Part shown: positions 1 to 10,937 of the stretch, one piece after another | How positions within the stretch are numbered: position 1 is the first letter of the stretch | Layout of the letters: every line of letters begins with the position of its first letter | DNA from: Anniella stebbinsi | Lineage: Eukaryota; Chordata; Lepidosauria; Squamata; Anniellidae | Direction: 5' to 3' | NCBI GenBank assembly: GCA_029215795.1 | Contig: JARDYH010000002.1 | Location: 12,455,001 to 12,519,000, forward strand | DNA: 64,000 nt | Made by a program: the position numbers and the translations under genes | Notes under the pieces: generated by a model | The model's database searches: none | The model's input: the letters and a program-made list of their open reading frames with translations, nothing else | What the model was told of the DNA's origin: nothing

Positions 1-120
1 TGATCCTAATCCACACCACAGTTGATTATTATCATGTGGTGTGGGGAGTACCCCCTAGATAAACAACTGTCAAGTTGATTATTACCCCGCTGTTGACTAT
101 CGTGTTATCTGAACGCAGCC
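1..120. mobile_element. Miniature DNA-type element, right part (cut by window start)
   Basis: This is a partial copy of the same family as 43428-43646. Both share the run from TGATCCT through the CACACCACA and GTGTGGGGAGTACCCCCTAG blocks, and both end with a GTTGACTATCGTGT terminal segment. The left end lies outside the window. It has no coding capacity. Confidence 0.7.
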
Positions 121-1926
121 TTCACATATTCAATGTTTCATCACTTGAAGTATAAGAGCAAATATTGGTCATTTTAATCCAGCCACAGAAATATCAAATC
201 CCTCATTACCAGCCAAGTTAGAAGAGCAGTATAAACTGTGATTGTATTGCTGAGCCTTTTGGCCAGCATGCAAGGTCTAATTTTCATTTGTTTAAATCAA
301 GGCACTGTTAATATTTATTTGCAGATTTGTGCAATACAGTACCAGTTTGGAGACATGGAAGAAAAGAACTAATGTTATTTTACTCCATCCAATTGATGTT
401 CCACTGCAGATTTTATTAGGAAATCTGAAACAACTTTAAGATTAGAATGTGACCAGGTTCTAAAGGTGATCAGCAGTCCAATAAAGTTCCAAACGTTATC
501 AGATCTCAAGCTCATTAAGACCCTTGTGGTAAGGAATTGCTCCAATTCTAAAAAAATAATCCCATGTAGGTATGTCCCCTTTTTTTCCTGGTACAGCTTT
601 TAATATCAGCAAAGCAAGTGAAAAAAATGGTTGATGAAACTTTCCCCATTACTGCATCTGCTGGCCTCTGTTTGACATGGAGATATAAATTTAAATGCAT
701 AGGAGCGCTGTCTGTGAGGGAGGGGGAACTTTCATACCTGGCAGTTCTACAGGGGTCACTCTCCATTATCTAGTCAGCTAGATCCACCTCTCAGCTACTG
801 ATCTCACCCATTGCTTACCCAAAGATCTACACCATCCGCTGGCTATTATGTGCAGGACTCCAGTTGCGACTGAACAGATGAGTAGGGGGAGCTCATGGTG
901 TATAGCCTAGGGCCTAAACATTTATCAGCCAGGGGCCCTTAAGGGTAAGAGATTCAGGCCTGGATGGATTAATTAACAGGGAGCAGTGGGGAAGGAGAAT
1001 GAACTTAGTAGGTGCAAATGTGCTAAAAAAAAAACCTTAAAAAATCCTACTTGCCTTTACTTGAGACAGCTGTCCAGCATTTCAACTGGAAATTTACTGT
1101 AACATCAAGACCGTGTTTTGTTTATTAGTGCTTTTTAAAACCACATAATTCTTTGTTGAGTCTAGCTTTTATTTTGTGAAGTTACGTGAACCTTCACATC
1201 TGACTACATTTTGCTGTCATGTTTGCAATTCAAGGTCTTTGCAGGATATTGTGATTCTCCCTCCCCCCAATTTCCCAACCCCCACTTTAAAAAGGGGTCA
1301 AAACTTCATTTCACATTAAGGTTTTGAGTGTCACAACATCAGTGAACATAATTCATAGTAATTCCTATATGTCAGAGCTCCATTTCTTACAGTGAGCAGC
1401 TACAGGGCAACTGGCTTGTTTGTTTCTGTACCATGAAAAAACTAACAGACCTACAGGTGGGGGGGGGAGGTGAAAATAATGAAACTTCCTTCCTTCCTTC
1501 CTTCCTTCCTTCCTTCCAGAACTTCTGGATTGAATACACAGTCTTTTATATAAGAAATGAATATGTTAATGGAGACTGCCAATCCACAAATATAATCTAG
1601 GCCATTGTGCTGGAAATTGAATTTCTGAATTGGCACCAATATTTGTTATACACTTAACATTGTAAACCAGAATTGGTTTCAGTTATCAGAACTGCATAGT
1701 TAGGGATGGTGGAGACCCAATTTTTGTTAAGCTGGAGCTAAAGAGCTATCAGTTTAAGGCTGCAATCCTAAGCACAGTTACCGGGAAGTAAGCCCCATTG
1801 AACACCTTGGGACATACTTCTGAATAAGCATGTATAGGATTGCATATAAGGCTCACTTGAAATCCCTGAACACATGAACTCTGCTGGTGCTTCAAATAGT
1901 GCAGCTCTAGAATCTTCTCTCTGGAA
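121..1926. other. Intronic stretch without recognised gene
   Basis: AT-rich DYM intron sequence. Apart from an A-run near 1024-1034, a G-run near 1458-1468 and the tetranucleotide repeat listed separately, I see no exon or identifiable repeat. Confidence 0.6.
1485..1517. repeat. (CTTC)n microsatellite
   Basis: About eight uninterrupted CTTC units, following a G-run at 1458-1468. Confidence 0.95.
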
Positions 1927-2274
1927 CAGAGGTGGGCAACATGTTGCTCCCTGAATTTTAACAACCTATTTTTTCCAAACAAAATGGCGCTACCTGATGT
2001 CTACAGAGCACTTAAATGGACAAATTTAGCTTGTTTGCAAGCTAAATCTTTCCAGTTTAGCTCTTCGTAGCTGCCACAGAGGACTAAAAGGGTCCAATAT
2101 AGCTGGCAAACAAGCTAAATTTAATGCTTTTGGTGCTACTGAGCACTCATGAGTGATTGGTCACTGAAATTCAGTGGCAAAATTGTGATTTTTAAATTTT
2201 TATTTATTTTCTTCCCAGCATAGCCTACAGGGGGCGAAAATGGCCCCAGGAGCTCCTGTAGTTGCTCACCCCTG
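1927..2274. mobile_element. Nonautonomous hAT-like element
   Basis: The ends are inverted: CAGAGGTGGGCAAC at the left and the complement of CAGGGGTGAGCAAC at the right. This is the CAGRGGTG end typical of hAT elements. The flanking octamers are CTCTGGAA (1919-1926) and CTCTAGAG (2275-2282), six of eight identical, which fits a decayed 8-bp target duplication. The interior contains a further inverted pair around 2016-2110 (AAATTTAGCTTG and its complement). It is 348 bp long and has no transposase. Confidence 0.75.
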
Positions 2275-2282
2275 CTCTAGAG

Positions 2283-3229
2283 AAAAAACTATTTTTGGAC
2301 ATTCCATCATACTTGAGTTGGAGCAGACCTGAATCTCAGTGGCTGGGGTCACCAAGGGCAAGAATCAGGCTGATTCCCATTTTGGTGAATTGCTCACATT
2401 CATTCCTATGGAACAAGGTAACATTGCACTGCAGAGAGGCTGGGTGGGATGGGGGCGGGGGCAGGGCGGTTTCCTAACATATAATAAGCCTTCCCTTTGT
2501 ATACAACCTTCCTAGCATAATGAAGGATATTTTGCTAGTTAATACTAAAAGTCAAAGTGTGATAGAATCCAATCCAATAATCAAAGTGCTGATTAGCAAG
2601 TGATAAAGCAGAGTATGCCTTGTCTCTTACGGAAGAGAAAGGGAGACAAGCAAGGCTAAATCTGTGACAGCTGTTTCCACCAAGAGGTAGTTGCAATGGT
2701 CATAAGAGGAATCAGGAAATATGGCTGTTTTATAAACCACAGAGAGCCTTAGGACACCTTGTAGATGAATAGAATTTGTGTGGCATAGATTTACATGGGC
2801 TAGAGACCAACTGTACAAACACATATGCCACAACAAAACTGTAAGACTTTAAGGTGCCACCAGACTAACACGGCAACCCTCTGGAAGTTGAAGATAAAGC
2901 CGTTTATCAACTATAGGTATAAAGAGCAGCAGGAAATTCAAAATTGCAGGAACGATGGCCTTGTCTACATACATTTAAAAAACAACAACAGAAATATCAC
3001 AGAATATTGGGTGCACCGAACAGTGGACCACCATCAAATAGGGTGGTCCTATCAATGATCTTGCTATTGGAACAGAAGTCAGCAATAATAAAGTTACCAG
3101 GGTGACTTTGATCATGACAGCTTTACCAAAAGTTAAATGCATCATATGTTTACATAGCAGGTTATATTGGTAACTCTCCTGTGAAGACAACATTGCCTTA
3201 AATTATGCATTGTTTCGTGTGCTGCCTTC
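2283..3229. other. Intronic stretch without recognised gene
   Basis: No exon, RNA gene or identifiable element was recognised here. Confidence 0.5.
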
Positions 3230-3435
3230 CAATTATAAGAACCCCTCCCTAGCAGACTTGCCAAAATCCTGAAGTGTTTTAAGACTCACCTGCTTGGGCT
3301 GCTCTGGGGGACTCAGGTTAAGCCAGAATAGGGTGAGGAAATTAAATTGAATTAGATGAAATCTGACTCTGCTTTGCTTATGTGTTTATTTTGTGACCCA
3401 TCCTGAGAGTGCAGGAAGGGGAGAATTAAAAATCT
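3230..3435 (+). mobile_element. Probable L2-like LINE 3' remnant
   Basis: It begins with a degraded segment resembling the last codons of an L2-type reverse transcriptase (CTGAAGTGTTTTAAGACTCA). It ends with a decayed tail resembling the GTGACCC-CCTGAGAGTGC-GGGGAGAATTAAAAAT type. The divergence is high, so the family is uncertain. Confidence 0.45.
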
Positions 3436-3452
3436 ATCTCGTAGAGAAAAAG

Positions 3453-3651
3453 AAAAGAACATAGGAACATAGAAAAATAGGAAGGCACCTTATATTGTCA
3501 GACCATTGGTCCATCCAGCCCAGATGACACTGACTGGCAGCGACTCTCGAGGTTTTCAGAGAGGACTTTTTTCCCCTAGACCTACCAGGAGATGCTAGGG
3601 ATTGAACCTGGGACCTTTTGCATGTACTACAGAGCTACAGCCCCTCCCCAA
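3453..3651 (-). mobile_element. tRNA-derived SINE
   Basis: Read on the minus strand, it starts with a tRNA-like head: an A-box-like GTAGCTCTGTAGTACA followed by the B box GGTTCAATCCC. It continues into a body with CGCTGCCAGTCAG and GGTCTGACAATATAAGG and ends in a CTATGTTCCTATGTTC tail. Related bodies occur on the plus strand at 45800-45930 and 51445-51645. Confidence 0.8.
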
Positions 3652-4161
3652 GGGAATGCTTGCACAGAATAATTACATCTGGCCTAATCAAAATACTCAG
3701 AATTAGAAATACTTGAAGAGATCAGATTGCCAAAAGAGCGGTGCTCGGCACAAATTTGAAAAAAAATAAGATCCTTTGTGTGTGTGGGGGGGGAACCTCT
3801 TATATTTGGCACTCGAACATTTAGCAGCAAGTTTGGTAACATGATTTTTGCAAATGTAATCTCACATCTTGCCTCCGGCACAATCATGTTTGAATCTCTC
3901 AAAGAGAAAATTCTGAGAGAATGGATCTGTTGTGTATTAAGCAGTCATATTATTAAAGTAATTTCATGACACTGTTCTCTTCATGGCGATATCTGGGGGT
4001 ACTGTGAAAGCAAATTTTAGTATTCACAGGCAAATACTCCAGCACAGCCTGAAGGCTGCTAGCTAAAGAAAAGTGAGAAACAATAGTAACTCACCAGTTG
4101 CTTACCTGTAACTGTAGTTCTTCAAGTGGTCATCTGTGCATTCACATATATGAATGCCTGC

Positions 4162-4301
4162 ATGGAGTCTTGATCGAATTCGAATTCGAATTGTTTATTT
4201 ACGGTCAACAAACCAACACAGTAATCAATTCTTTCACTTGCTATGCATTTTAGGTTGCAAATGGGCAAATAATGTTTTAATATTTTAATGGAGTCTTGAT
4301 C
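4162..4301 (-). mobile_element. Short retroposed insert with 14-bp target duplication
   Basis: The old DIRS terminus is interrupted at 4176-4287. The 14 bases ATGGAGTCTTGATC occur on both sides (4162-4175 and 4288-4301). The 112-bp insert, read on the minus strand, ends in repeats of the hexamer AATTCG. That fits a strongly 5'-truncated non-LTR retroelement or SINE with a short-repeat tail. I cannot name its family. Confidence 0.8.
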
Positions 4302-4629
4302 AGAAACCTTCTATAGCTGAGAAAATTTTTTGACGGGAACATTCCCCCACTGACCCAGTCCACATGTCCATAGCAGCTTCCCAACTAGTCCCTCAGTTCC
4401 TTGAGGCCATCAGAGCAGCCTAGGAACTGAGAAAACCCTTGGAATCAATGGCTCTGGAGTGGGGATGTTGGATGGATCCTGTGAATGCTCAAAGAACTAC
4501 AGTTACAGGAAATCAACCTGTCTTTCTTCTTTGTGGTCTCTGTGCATCACACATATTGGCGAATAGAAAGCTGAATTACCAGAGGTGAATTTAGTGACCT
4601 ATTGTAGAACGAAACAGCACATCCAAAGA

Positions 4630-5540
4630 AGCAGTCAGCTCTAGTCCAAACATCCAACCTGTAATGGCTGATGGAAGTCAATGGCCTGGATCAAGTAGCT
4701 GCTCAGCAGAGGTTCGGAAGAGGAACCTTTCTGGTAAAGGCCACCAATGTCAGCACCGTTTAGAGTGGAATGAGTCTGAACAGAGTCTGAGAGCGGGAGT
4801 CCTGTCAATTTAGATGCCAGCTTGACAATGCCCATCACCCAACCGGAGAGCTTCTGAGATGACATCAGCAATCCTTCTTGAATGTTTCCAAAGCACAGGA
4901 ATACATGCTGCAACCTGCAAAAGCTCTCAGTCCTACATTTGTAGAAAGCCAGGGCACGCTGCACATCCAAAGTGTGAATAGTGGGTTCAACAGAAGTTAA
5001 AGACGACAGAAAGAACGCTAACAAATAAACATTCTGATTCAGATGAAAGTCAGATCAAGATGGACCACCACCTTATCGCAATGAAATGACAGGTAAGAAG
5101 GATCACTTCTCAAAGCACAACGTTCACTGGACCTGCATGCCGGGGTAATTGCCGCCAGGAAGACAGTTTTCCAAGATGGCAGGAGAAGATCTACTGGAGC
5201 TAGCAATTCAAATGGCTTGCTTGGTAGTAAGGGCATGAGGAATGGCAGAAAGGCTCCATGCCAATACCAGAAATCAAATTGAGGGGACAGAACAAGATTA
5301 CAGATTCCCCGAAGAAACTGCTTGACCGCCGGATGGGAAAAAAGCAACCCCCATCCATTGGTTGGTGAAAAGTAGAAATTGCTGCTTGATGAAGCCTTAG
5401 AGAACACAATCATAAGCCTTTCCCACAGAGGGATAAAATAAATTGTAGCGCTTGGTGCGAGGCGCTGAACTGAATAGAATCCATGACAGTTCGCAGAGTT
5501 ACAGAAAGACGATCATTTACTAACACAGGACTTCCTGGTA
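4630..5540 (-). pseudogene. Degenerate DIRS tyrosine recombinase
   Basis: Two minus-strand reading frames in different phases (4641-5024 and 5039-5413) align with the C-terminal half of the recombinase encoded at 8256-10937. Shared stretches include the KPFELLAPVDLLL/KPFEPLATVDIRLL region and the LDVQRALAFYKCRTESF/LDVRRALAFYKLRTDSF region. In the place of the conserved ITSARRVSEIGAL block it reads ITPACRSSERCAL. The HxxR motif is also altered (HSTLNG in place of HSTRAQ). The frame change and the lost residues show it is dead. Confidence 0.88.
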
Positions 5541-5689
5541 GCAGGTTTACAAGCTGCATCAAGGATGCAGTGAACCTCCTTTGGAACAATCACACAAGGG
5601 CCAGTCTCTGGATTCTCCATGCTGTCAGGCAGAGCATGTGCGGATCCAGATCATAGATGCTGCCTCGGTCCCATGTAAGAAGTTTGGGA

Positions 5690-5995
5690 TTGAGGGAAGT
5701 CAAACATACTTCCTGAATGAGAGGTGAAGGAGGGTTGCCTTGCCATCACAGTTGAAAAGGATTGCTCTGTCCACTCTGATTTTTGCCTCTAGCCTGGTGA
5801 TGAGAGGGAAAAGTAGACAGAGGTTCAGCAATGGACCTGTCCGCTGGTACAGGAACGCATCCCCTAACAATCCTAAATCCACTCCTGCCCTGATATGGAC
5901 AGAGCAATGGAAGAATAGGACGTTGAGTCAAATTGATAATACTCTTGTCCTGAAAGTGAAACACCCCTTCTTGTAGCGAGGCATGATCTCCCAAG
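5690..5995 (-). pseudogene. Degenerate end of DIRS RT/RNase H ORF
   Basis: The minus-strand reading at 5700-5882 (LGDAFLYQRTGPLLNLCLLF) matches the region of the intact RT ORF that reads LGDAFQLDWSRGLLYLF. Homology fades near 5995, where the old DIRS copy stops. This segment lies after the RNase H core in the intact protein. Confidence 0.75.
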
Positions 5996-7269
5996 GCCCC
6001 AATGGATCAGGCAGGCATGATGATGTGGTACGAGTGGGGATAGGACACAAACCGCTAGGTGGCATCATGAGAACAGTTGTCAATGCTGCACTGGTCATGC
6101 TGGCTTTGGTTGAAGGGCCACAGATTTCCCACCCTTGCTATATGGCATCAGGCAAAATGGGCTACCAAGATCCACAGAATACATCTCCCTATCAAAATTG
6201 TGTTTCCCTAATTAAGCTCATCAGGCTCTTCAAAAACATTTCCCTGCTCTCATGCAGACAGGCAAAACTTAAAAACAAATGTACCCATTAAATCGCTCAG
6301 CTTTATGAAACGGTGTTCTGCGAGCTGCCTACTATCCCTGTATACATCAAGAACTCAGTGATCAGCTTAGAGTCAAATATGCAAAGGGACTGGACTTGAT
6401 GACAGAAACAGATCACCAAACGCGTGTAGAAAAAGGGCACATAGCAATTCTTTTATCCATTTGGCACAAGATAACAAAGGTTGGAAAAGAAGGTGCAATT
6501 TTGTTTTGACTACTCAAGAGTCAGAATGTGAACATTCAGCACTTGCATTTGGCTGTTCTGCTAAACTCTTTATAGTGGCGTTTAGTTCATTATGAACTGT
6601 GGGAGGAACCAGACCGCATGAGGCCAATGCAGGGTGCCACCCTTGTGTTTTTTTTTTTCTTGTAAGCGAATGGAAAGGGGGCAATACTTGGAGAGGAGAA
6701 CTGGCATTACTTACCTGAAAATGCCCCCTAATCTGTTTTTCATATTTTAATCCCAGCTCCGGAAGCCAGCCTGGGGACATTTGCAGGAAGCATGATGGAT
6801 ACGGGAGCAATTACAAACTTCTCCATTCTCTAATTCTACCTGACAAATGCCTTCCTTTCCTTTATGTTCTGTTAACCAAGGTGGGTTTGGGAACTTGAAT
6901 TGCCAAGATAATTTGCATTTCTCTCCTGTGGTTCCATACCCATTGATGAATTCTGACTTTTGATACAGCGAAGACGTTCATCTCTAACATAATGCATTTA
7001 TGATGTCCTTAATGTTGTGGATAATAGGTGCTGTGAAAGAGGGCTTGCCTTCAGGATGCCATGTAAGACGCTCACCAAGGAATTGCCTGTGGTTACTAAG
7101 TAGAGTTGCTTTCCATTTCTTTCAAATGCGAGTGGAAGACTTCCTCTTTAGCCATCCACCACCTCTGGCTCTACTCAATTCACTTCTTTCCTTGGATGGG
7201 AACCGAAATTGGGTCTATGAGATATGGCAGCACGCAGCCGCCTCAGAATTCTCCATCTGTCAGTTCACA
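5996..7269. other. Intronic stretch without recognised gene
   Basis: No exon is recognised. A T-run lies near 6649-6659. The reading frames here are short and unlike any family I know. Confidence 0.5.
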
Positions 7270-7645
7270 ATTCATAGAATCATAGAATAGTAGAGTTGGA
7301 AGGGGCCTATAAGGCCACTGAGTCCAACCCCCTGCTCAATGCAGGAATCCACCTTAAACCATGCCTGACAGATGGTTGTCCAGCTGCCTCTTGAATGCCT
7401 CTAGTGTGGGTAATTGGTTCCATTGTCGTATTGCTCTAACAGTCAGGAAGTTTTTCCTGATGTCCAGCGGGAATCTGGCTTCCTGTAACTTGAGCCCATT
7501 ATTCCATTAGCTTGATCATCCCACACTCTGGGATGATCGAGAAGAAATCCTGGCCCTCCTCTGTGTGACAGCCTTTCAAGTATTTGAAGAGTGTTATCAT
7601 GTCTCCCCTCAATCTTCTCTTCTCCAGGTTAAACATGCCCATGTA
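7270..7645 (-). mobile_element. CR1 LINE, 3' end
   Basis: The plus strand starts with the complement of the CR1 tail (TTCATAGAATCATAGAATAG), so the 3' end is at the left. It runs through the GAGTCCAACCCCCTGCTCAATGC block into the last codons of ORF2 (complement of GAGGGGAGACATGATA). It is 5' truncated at about 7645 and lies 160 bp from the DIRS left end. Confidence 0.9.
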
Positions 7646-7803
7646 ATGGCCTGGCGTGAGGTGCTGAAACTCTTTCAGCCTCAGAGCAAAATTCTACTTC
7701 AGAGAAGCTCTCGGGGCCTGCGTTCAGTGGTGGTTGGCGCCAAAGGCTAAATGGGCAGGTCCCAAAATAGCAGCCAATTGTAGCTTAAAGCCTTGCTGCC
7801 AGT

Positions 7804-7991
7804 AAATGCAGGTTGCTTACCTGTAACTGTAGTTCTTCGAGTGGTCATCTGTGCAGTCACACATATGGGCTCGCGCCGACGCCGAGCCTACTTCCGGGAA
7901 ACTTAGCTAGCTTAGACTTTTGGCGGGAACCCCTCCCCCCACCATCCTACCGCGCATGCTCAGGGCTCCCGCCTCTCCTTACCTCAGTTCT
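7804..7991. repeat. DIRS left inverted terminal repeat
   Basis: From the CACACATATGGGCTCGCGCC block to TTACCTCAGTTCT it is the inverse complement of the right repeat (13522-13679). The outer ~50 bp differ from the right end. They instead match the left half of the internal complementary region exactly. Confidence 0.93.
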
Positions 7992-8100
7992 CTGAGACCG
8001 CGTGGCCCCATGACTAAGGCACTATTATGTTATAGATAATGAGCATGGCGAACCAAATGACAATCACAACAGCGATGCCAAGTGGGGACGGTGGGTGGGT

Positions 8101-8194
8101 TGTGTGACTGCACAGATGACCACTCGAAGAACTACAGTTACAGGTAAGCAACCTGCATTTCTTCTTCGTGGTCTCTGTGCATCACACATATGGG
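8101..8194. repeat. DIRS internal complementary region
   Basis: Bases 8101-8160 are the exact inverse complement of the left terminus 7804-7863 (60 of 60). Bases 8159-8194 are the exact inverse complement of the right terminus 13644-13679 (36 of 36). The two halves therefore join the two element ends head to tail, sharing two bases, which fixes the element boundaries. In DIRS models this region templates the circular junction. Confidence 0.95.
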
Positions 8195-8255
8195 AGAATA
8201 ACAAGCATAGACTTACCGGAGGTGGGTAGGCATGCTGGTCGGTGACGGTGGTTGG

Positions 8256-10937
8256 TCACTGGCAAATGGAGGAGAGGACCGCTCTACCAAACGAGGAGTC
8301 CTGTCTCGCTCTGACATCCAGGCGATAATGCTTCACAAATGTTGAAGCATGAGACCAGGTGGCTGCTTTGCAAAGGTCAGATAGCGAAGCGCCCTGTAGC
8401 AATGCCGAAGATGTTGCCTGCGCTCTGGTAGAGTGCGCCGTCAGTTGAAACGGAGGATCCTTATTAACAATCCTATAAGCCAGGATAATGGTGTCCACAA
8501 CCCACTTCGAGATACGTTGTGAAGATACTGGTAACCCTTTTTTAACGCCCCCATAACAAACGAATAACCTACGAGATTTCCTAAAAGAGTCAGTCCTTAA
8601 CTTGTAGAAAGCCAACGCCCTCCTAACGTCCAAGGCGTGCAATCTCGAAGACAAGGGGTCTAATGATGGCTCGAAAAACGTGGGTAACACAATGTCCTGG
8701 CCCACGTGAAACGAAGAAGAAACTTTGGGAATAAACGTGGGGTCCATACGTAACACAACTTTCTCTCGAAAGAACTGTAAATAGGGAGGATCGACCAGTA
8801 GAGCCCCTATCTCTGAAACACGCCTCGCAGACGTGATGGCAACTAGAAATATAGTTTTGAGAGTCAACAAGCGAATATCAACAGTCGCTAATGGCTCAAA
8901 GGGTTTGGCAGTGAGGGCTGTGAGCACGACAGAAAGACTCCACTGTGGCACAACCGGCCGAATTGAAGGAAACAAGTTCTGTAGACCCTTTAAGAAGGCT
9001 CTTGACATCGGGTGAGTAAAAACAGAGAACCCATTCACCAAACTGTGGTTGGCTGTAATCGCTGACAGATAGACCCTAATGGAAGCCGGTTTGAGGCCTT
9101 GGCTATGCAAAGAGTACAGGAAGGAGATAATTTTAGGCATGTCCGATGTGTAAGAATCAAAGCCATTAATAGCTGCATATTCCTGAAAACGGGTCCATTT
9201 TCTATTACAGGATAGTCTAGTTGAGGGCTTACGTGAAGCCTCCAATATAGATTTTATCTGTTCTGGGAGGTCGAGTACTCTCCAAGACGCCGGATTCTCC
9301 AGGCCGTTAGGTGCAGAGAGTGGACATCTGGATGAAGAATGCTGCCCCCCTGTCGAGATAGGAGATCTGGGCGGCGAGGTAGGTTCCAAATTTCCGCTTT
9401 CGCTAGTCTGAGTAGCGACGTGAACCAAGGTTGCCTTGGCCACCATGGGGCTATCATTATAGCGTTCGAATTGTGGCAGCTGATCGTCGCCACCGCTTTC
9501 GCCACTAGCGGAAACGGCGGGAAGAGGTAGAGAAGGCCTCTGGACCAGTCCAATTGAAACGCATCCCCCAGCGATGCAATCCCTATGCCCGCTCTGGAGC
9601 AATACTCCGGGCAAACTGCATTGGCTGCTGTTGCAAACAGATCGATGTCGGGCGTGCCCCAACGAGCGAAGAGACGAGTGAGAACGGTAGTGTTTAGTTC
9701 CCACTCGTGCGTGTCCGCGAAAGATCTGCTGAGAACATCTGCCGTGGTGTTCTCCTTCCCCGCAATGTGCAACGCCGACAGGAGTATATTGTGGGAGATG
9801 GCCCACTCGAAAATGTCCATCACAAGCCGCAAGAGGCGGCGCGATCGAGTGCCCCCCTCCTTGTTTAGATACCACACCACTGTGGTATTGTCGGTGATAA
9901 TCCGCACATGATGCCCTTGCAGATGAGGCAAGAATGCCTGCAAGGCTTTCCTGACTGCTAGAAGCTCCAGCATATTGATGTGGAGGTGATTTTCTGAAGG
10001 TGACCACCTTCCTTGTGTGAGCAGGTCGTCGTGGTGGGCGCCCCAACCATCTAGAGATGCATCCGTCGTCACTATGCGAGACGGTTCCCGCGGAGCAAAC
10101 CCCATGCCCTGGGAAAGGTTGTGTACGACGGACCACCACCGGAGCGAGTTCCTGACCAGGCGAGGAATGGTAAGTATTAGCCGGTGCGGGTCTTGCAGAG
10201 GTGAGTAACGTTGCAGCAGGAACTGCTGGAGGGGGCGCATTCGAAGCCGTGCCCAACGGACCACGAACACTGCTGCTGCCATCAAGCCTAGCAATCTGAG
10301 AATTGCAAACGCTGAGGCCCGAGAATGGCCTTGCAAATTTAACGCCCGCTGCTGTAAGGCGGCGATTCTGTCTGTAGGGAGGAAAGCCCTCCCGACTGTA
10401 GCGTCGAGAGTTACTCCTATAAACTGCAGCTTCTGCGATGGCTGAATGATGGATTTCTTGTAATTTATCTGCAGCCCAAGCGACGACAGAAGAGAGATGA
10501 CGTCGTGGACGTCGGCAAGTGCCTGGCTTCTGGACTTCGAGACGATCAGCCAATCGTCCAGGTAAGGATACAAGTCGATGTTTCGAGACCGTAGATGTGC
10601 GCACACCGCCGACATGCACTTGGTGAATACCCTTGGCGCAGATTTTAGGCCAAAGGGTAGGACGGAAAACTGGTACGCGTGGCGCCCAATGAGAAAACGC
10701 AGGTATCGCCGATGGGCAGGGTGAATAGCGATGTGAAAATAGGCGTCTTTTAAGTCTATTAGCGTGAACCAGTCGCCCTTCTTCAGCATAGGTAGAACCG
10801 ACGCCACGGTGACCATACGAAATTTCTTTGGTAAGATAAACTTGTTGAGCCCTCTGAGATCCATAATAGGACGAAGTCCCCCGTCCTTCTTTGGCACCGT
10901 AAAATAGCGGGAGTAGAATCCCGTTTTGAGCTGACAT
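8256..10937 (-). CDS. DIRS tyrosine recombinase ORF
   Basis: This 893-codon frame is open from an ATG at 10937. The first ~500 codons overlap the RT/RNase H ORF in another frame and may not be translated alone. The recognisable recombinase occupies roughly residues 530-893. The catalytic set is visible: the first arginine in ITSARRVSEIGAL near residue 705, the H-x-x-R in TAHSTRAQATSSAL near 835, and WSHASTFVKHYRLDV carrying the second histidine and the nucleophile tyrosine near 870. This enzyme would integrate the circular DNA product through a 3'-phosphotyrosine intermediate. No disabling change is seen. The true translation start is uncertain because DIRS recombinases are usually made from overlapping or shifted frames. 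Confidence 0.92.
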   Translation of the reverse strand: MSAQNGILLPLFYGAKEGRGTSSYYGSQRAQQVYLTKEISYGHRGVGSTYAEEGRLVHANRLKRRLFSHRYSPCPSAIPAFSHWAPRVPVFRPTLWPKICAKGIHQVHVGGVRTSTVSKHRLVSLPGRLADRLEVQKPGTCRRPRRHLSSVVAWAADKLQEIHHSAIAEAAVYRSNSRRYSREGFPPYRQNRRLTAAGVKFARPFSGLSVCNSQIARLDGSSSVRGPLGTASNAPPPAVPAATLLTSARPAPANTYHSSPGQELAPVVVRRTQPFPGHGVCSAGTVSHSDDGCISRWLGRPPRRPAHTRKVVTFRKSPPHQYAGASSSQESLAGILASSARASCADYHRQYHSGVVSKQGGGHSIAPPLAACDGHFRVGHLPQYTPVGVAHCGEGEHHGRCSQQIFRGHARVGTKHYRSHSSLRSLGHARHRSVCNSSQCSLPGVLLQSGHRDCIAGGCVSIGLVQRPSLPLPAVSASGESGGDDQLPQFERYNDSPMVAKATLVHVATQTSESGNLEPTSPPRSPISTGGQHSSSRCPLSAPNGLENPASWRVLDLPEQIKSILEASRKPSTRLSCNRKWTRFQEYAAINGFDSYTSDMPKIISFLYSLHSQGLKPASIRVYLSAITANHSLVNGFSVFTHPMSRAFLKGLQNLFPSIRPVVPQWSLSVVLTALTAKPFEPLATVDIRLLTLKTIFLVAITSARRVSEIGALLVDPPYLQFFREKVVLRMDPTFIPKVSSSFHVGQDIVLPTFFEPSLDPLSSRLHALDVRRALAFYKLRTDSFRKSRRLFVCYGGVKKGLPVSSQRISKWVVDTIILAYRIVNKDPPFQLTAHSTRAQATSSALLQGASLSDLCKAATWSHASTFVKHYRLDVRARQDSSFGRAVLSSICQ

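Larger units (their letters stand above)
4095..5995 (-). mobile_element. Old, truncated DIRS retrotransposon copy
   Basis: It begins with the same terminal sequence as the intact element at 7804 (GTTGCTTACCTGTAACTGTAG). It has its own decayed internal complementary region near 4490-4560, followed by recombinase and RNase H C-terminal remnants on the minus strand. The order and orientation match 7804 to about 9700 of the intact copy. The gag region, most of the RT and the right inverted repeat are absent. It lies less than 2 kb from the intact element, in the same orientation. Confidence 0.88.

Noticed and set aside
8256..10937. First ~500 residues of the recombinase ORF as a separate conserved domain
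   Set aside because: This part overlaps the RT/RNase H coding sequence in another frame and shows no recognisable fold; its openness may reflect the RT codon composition.
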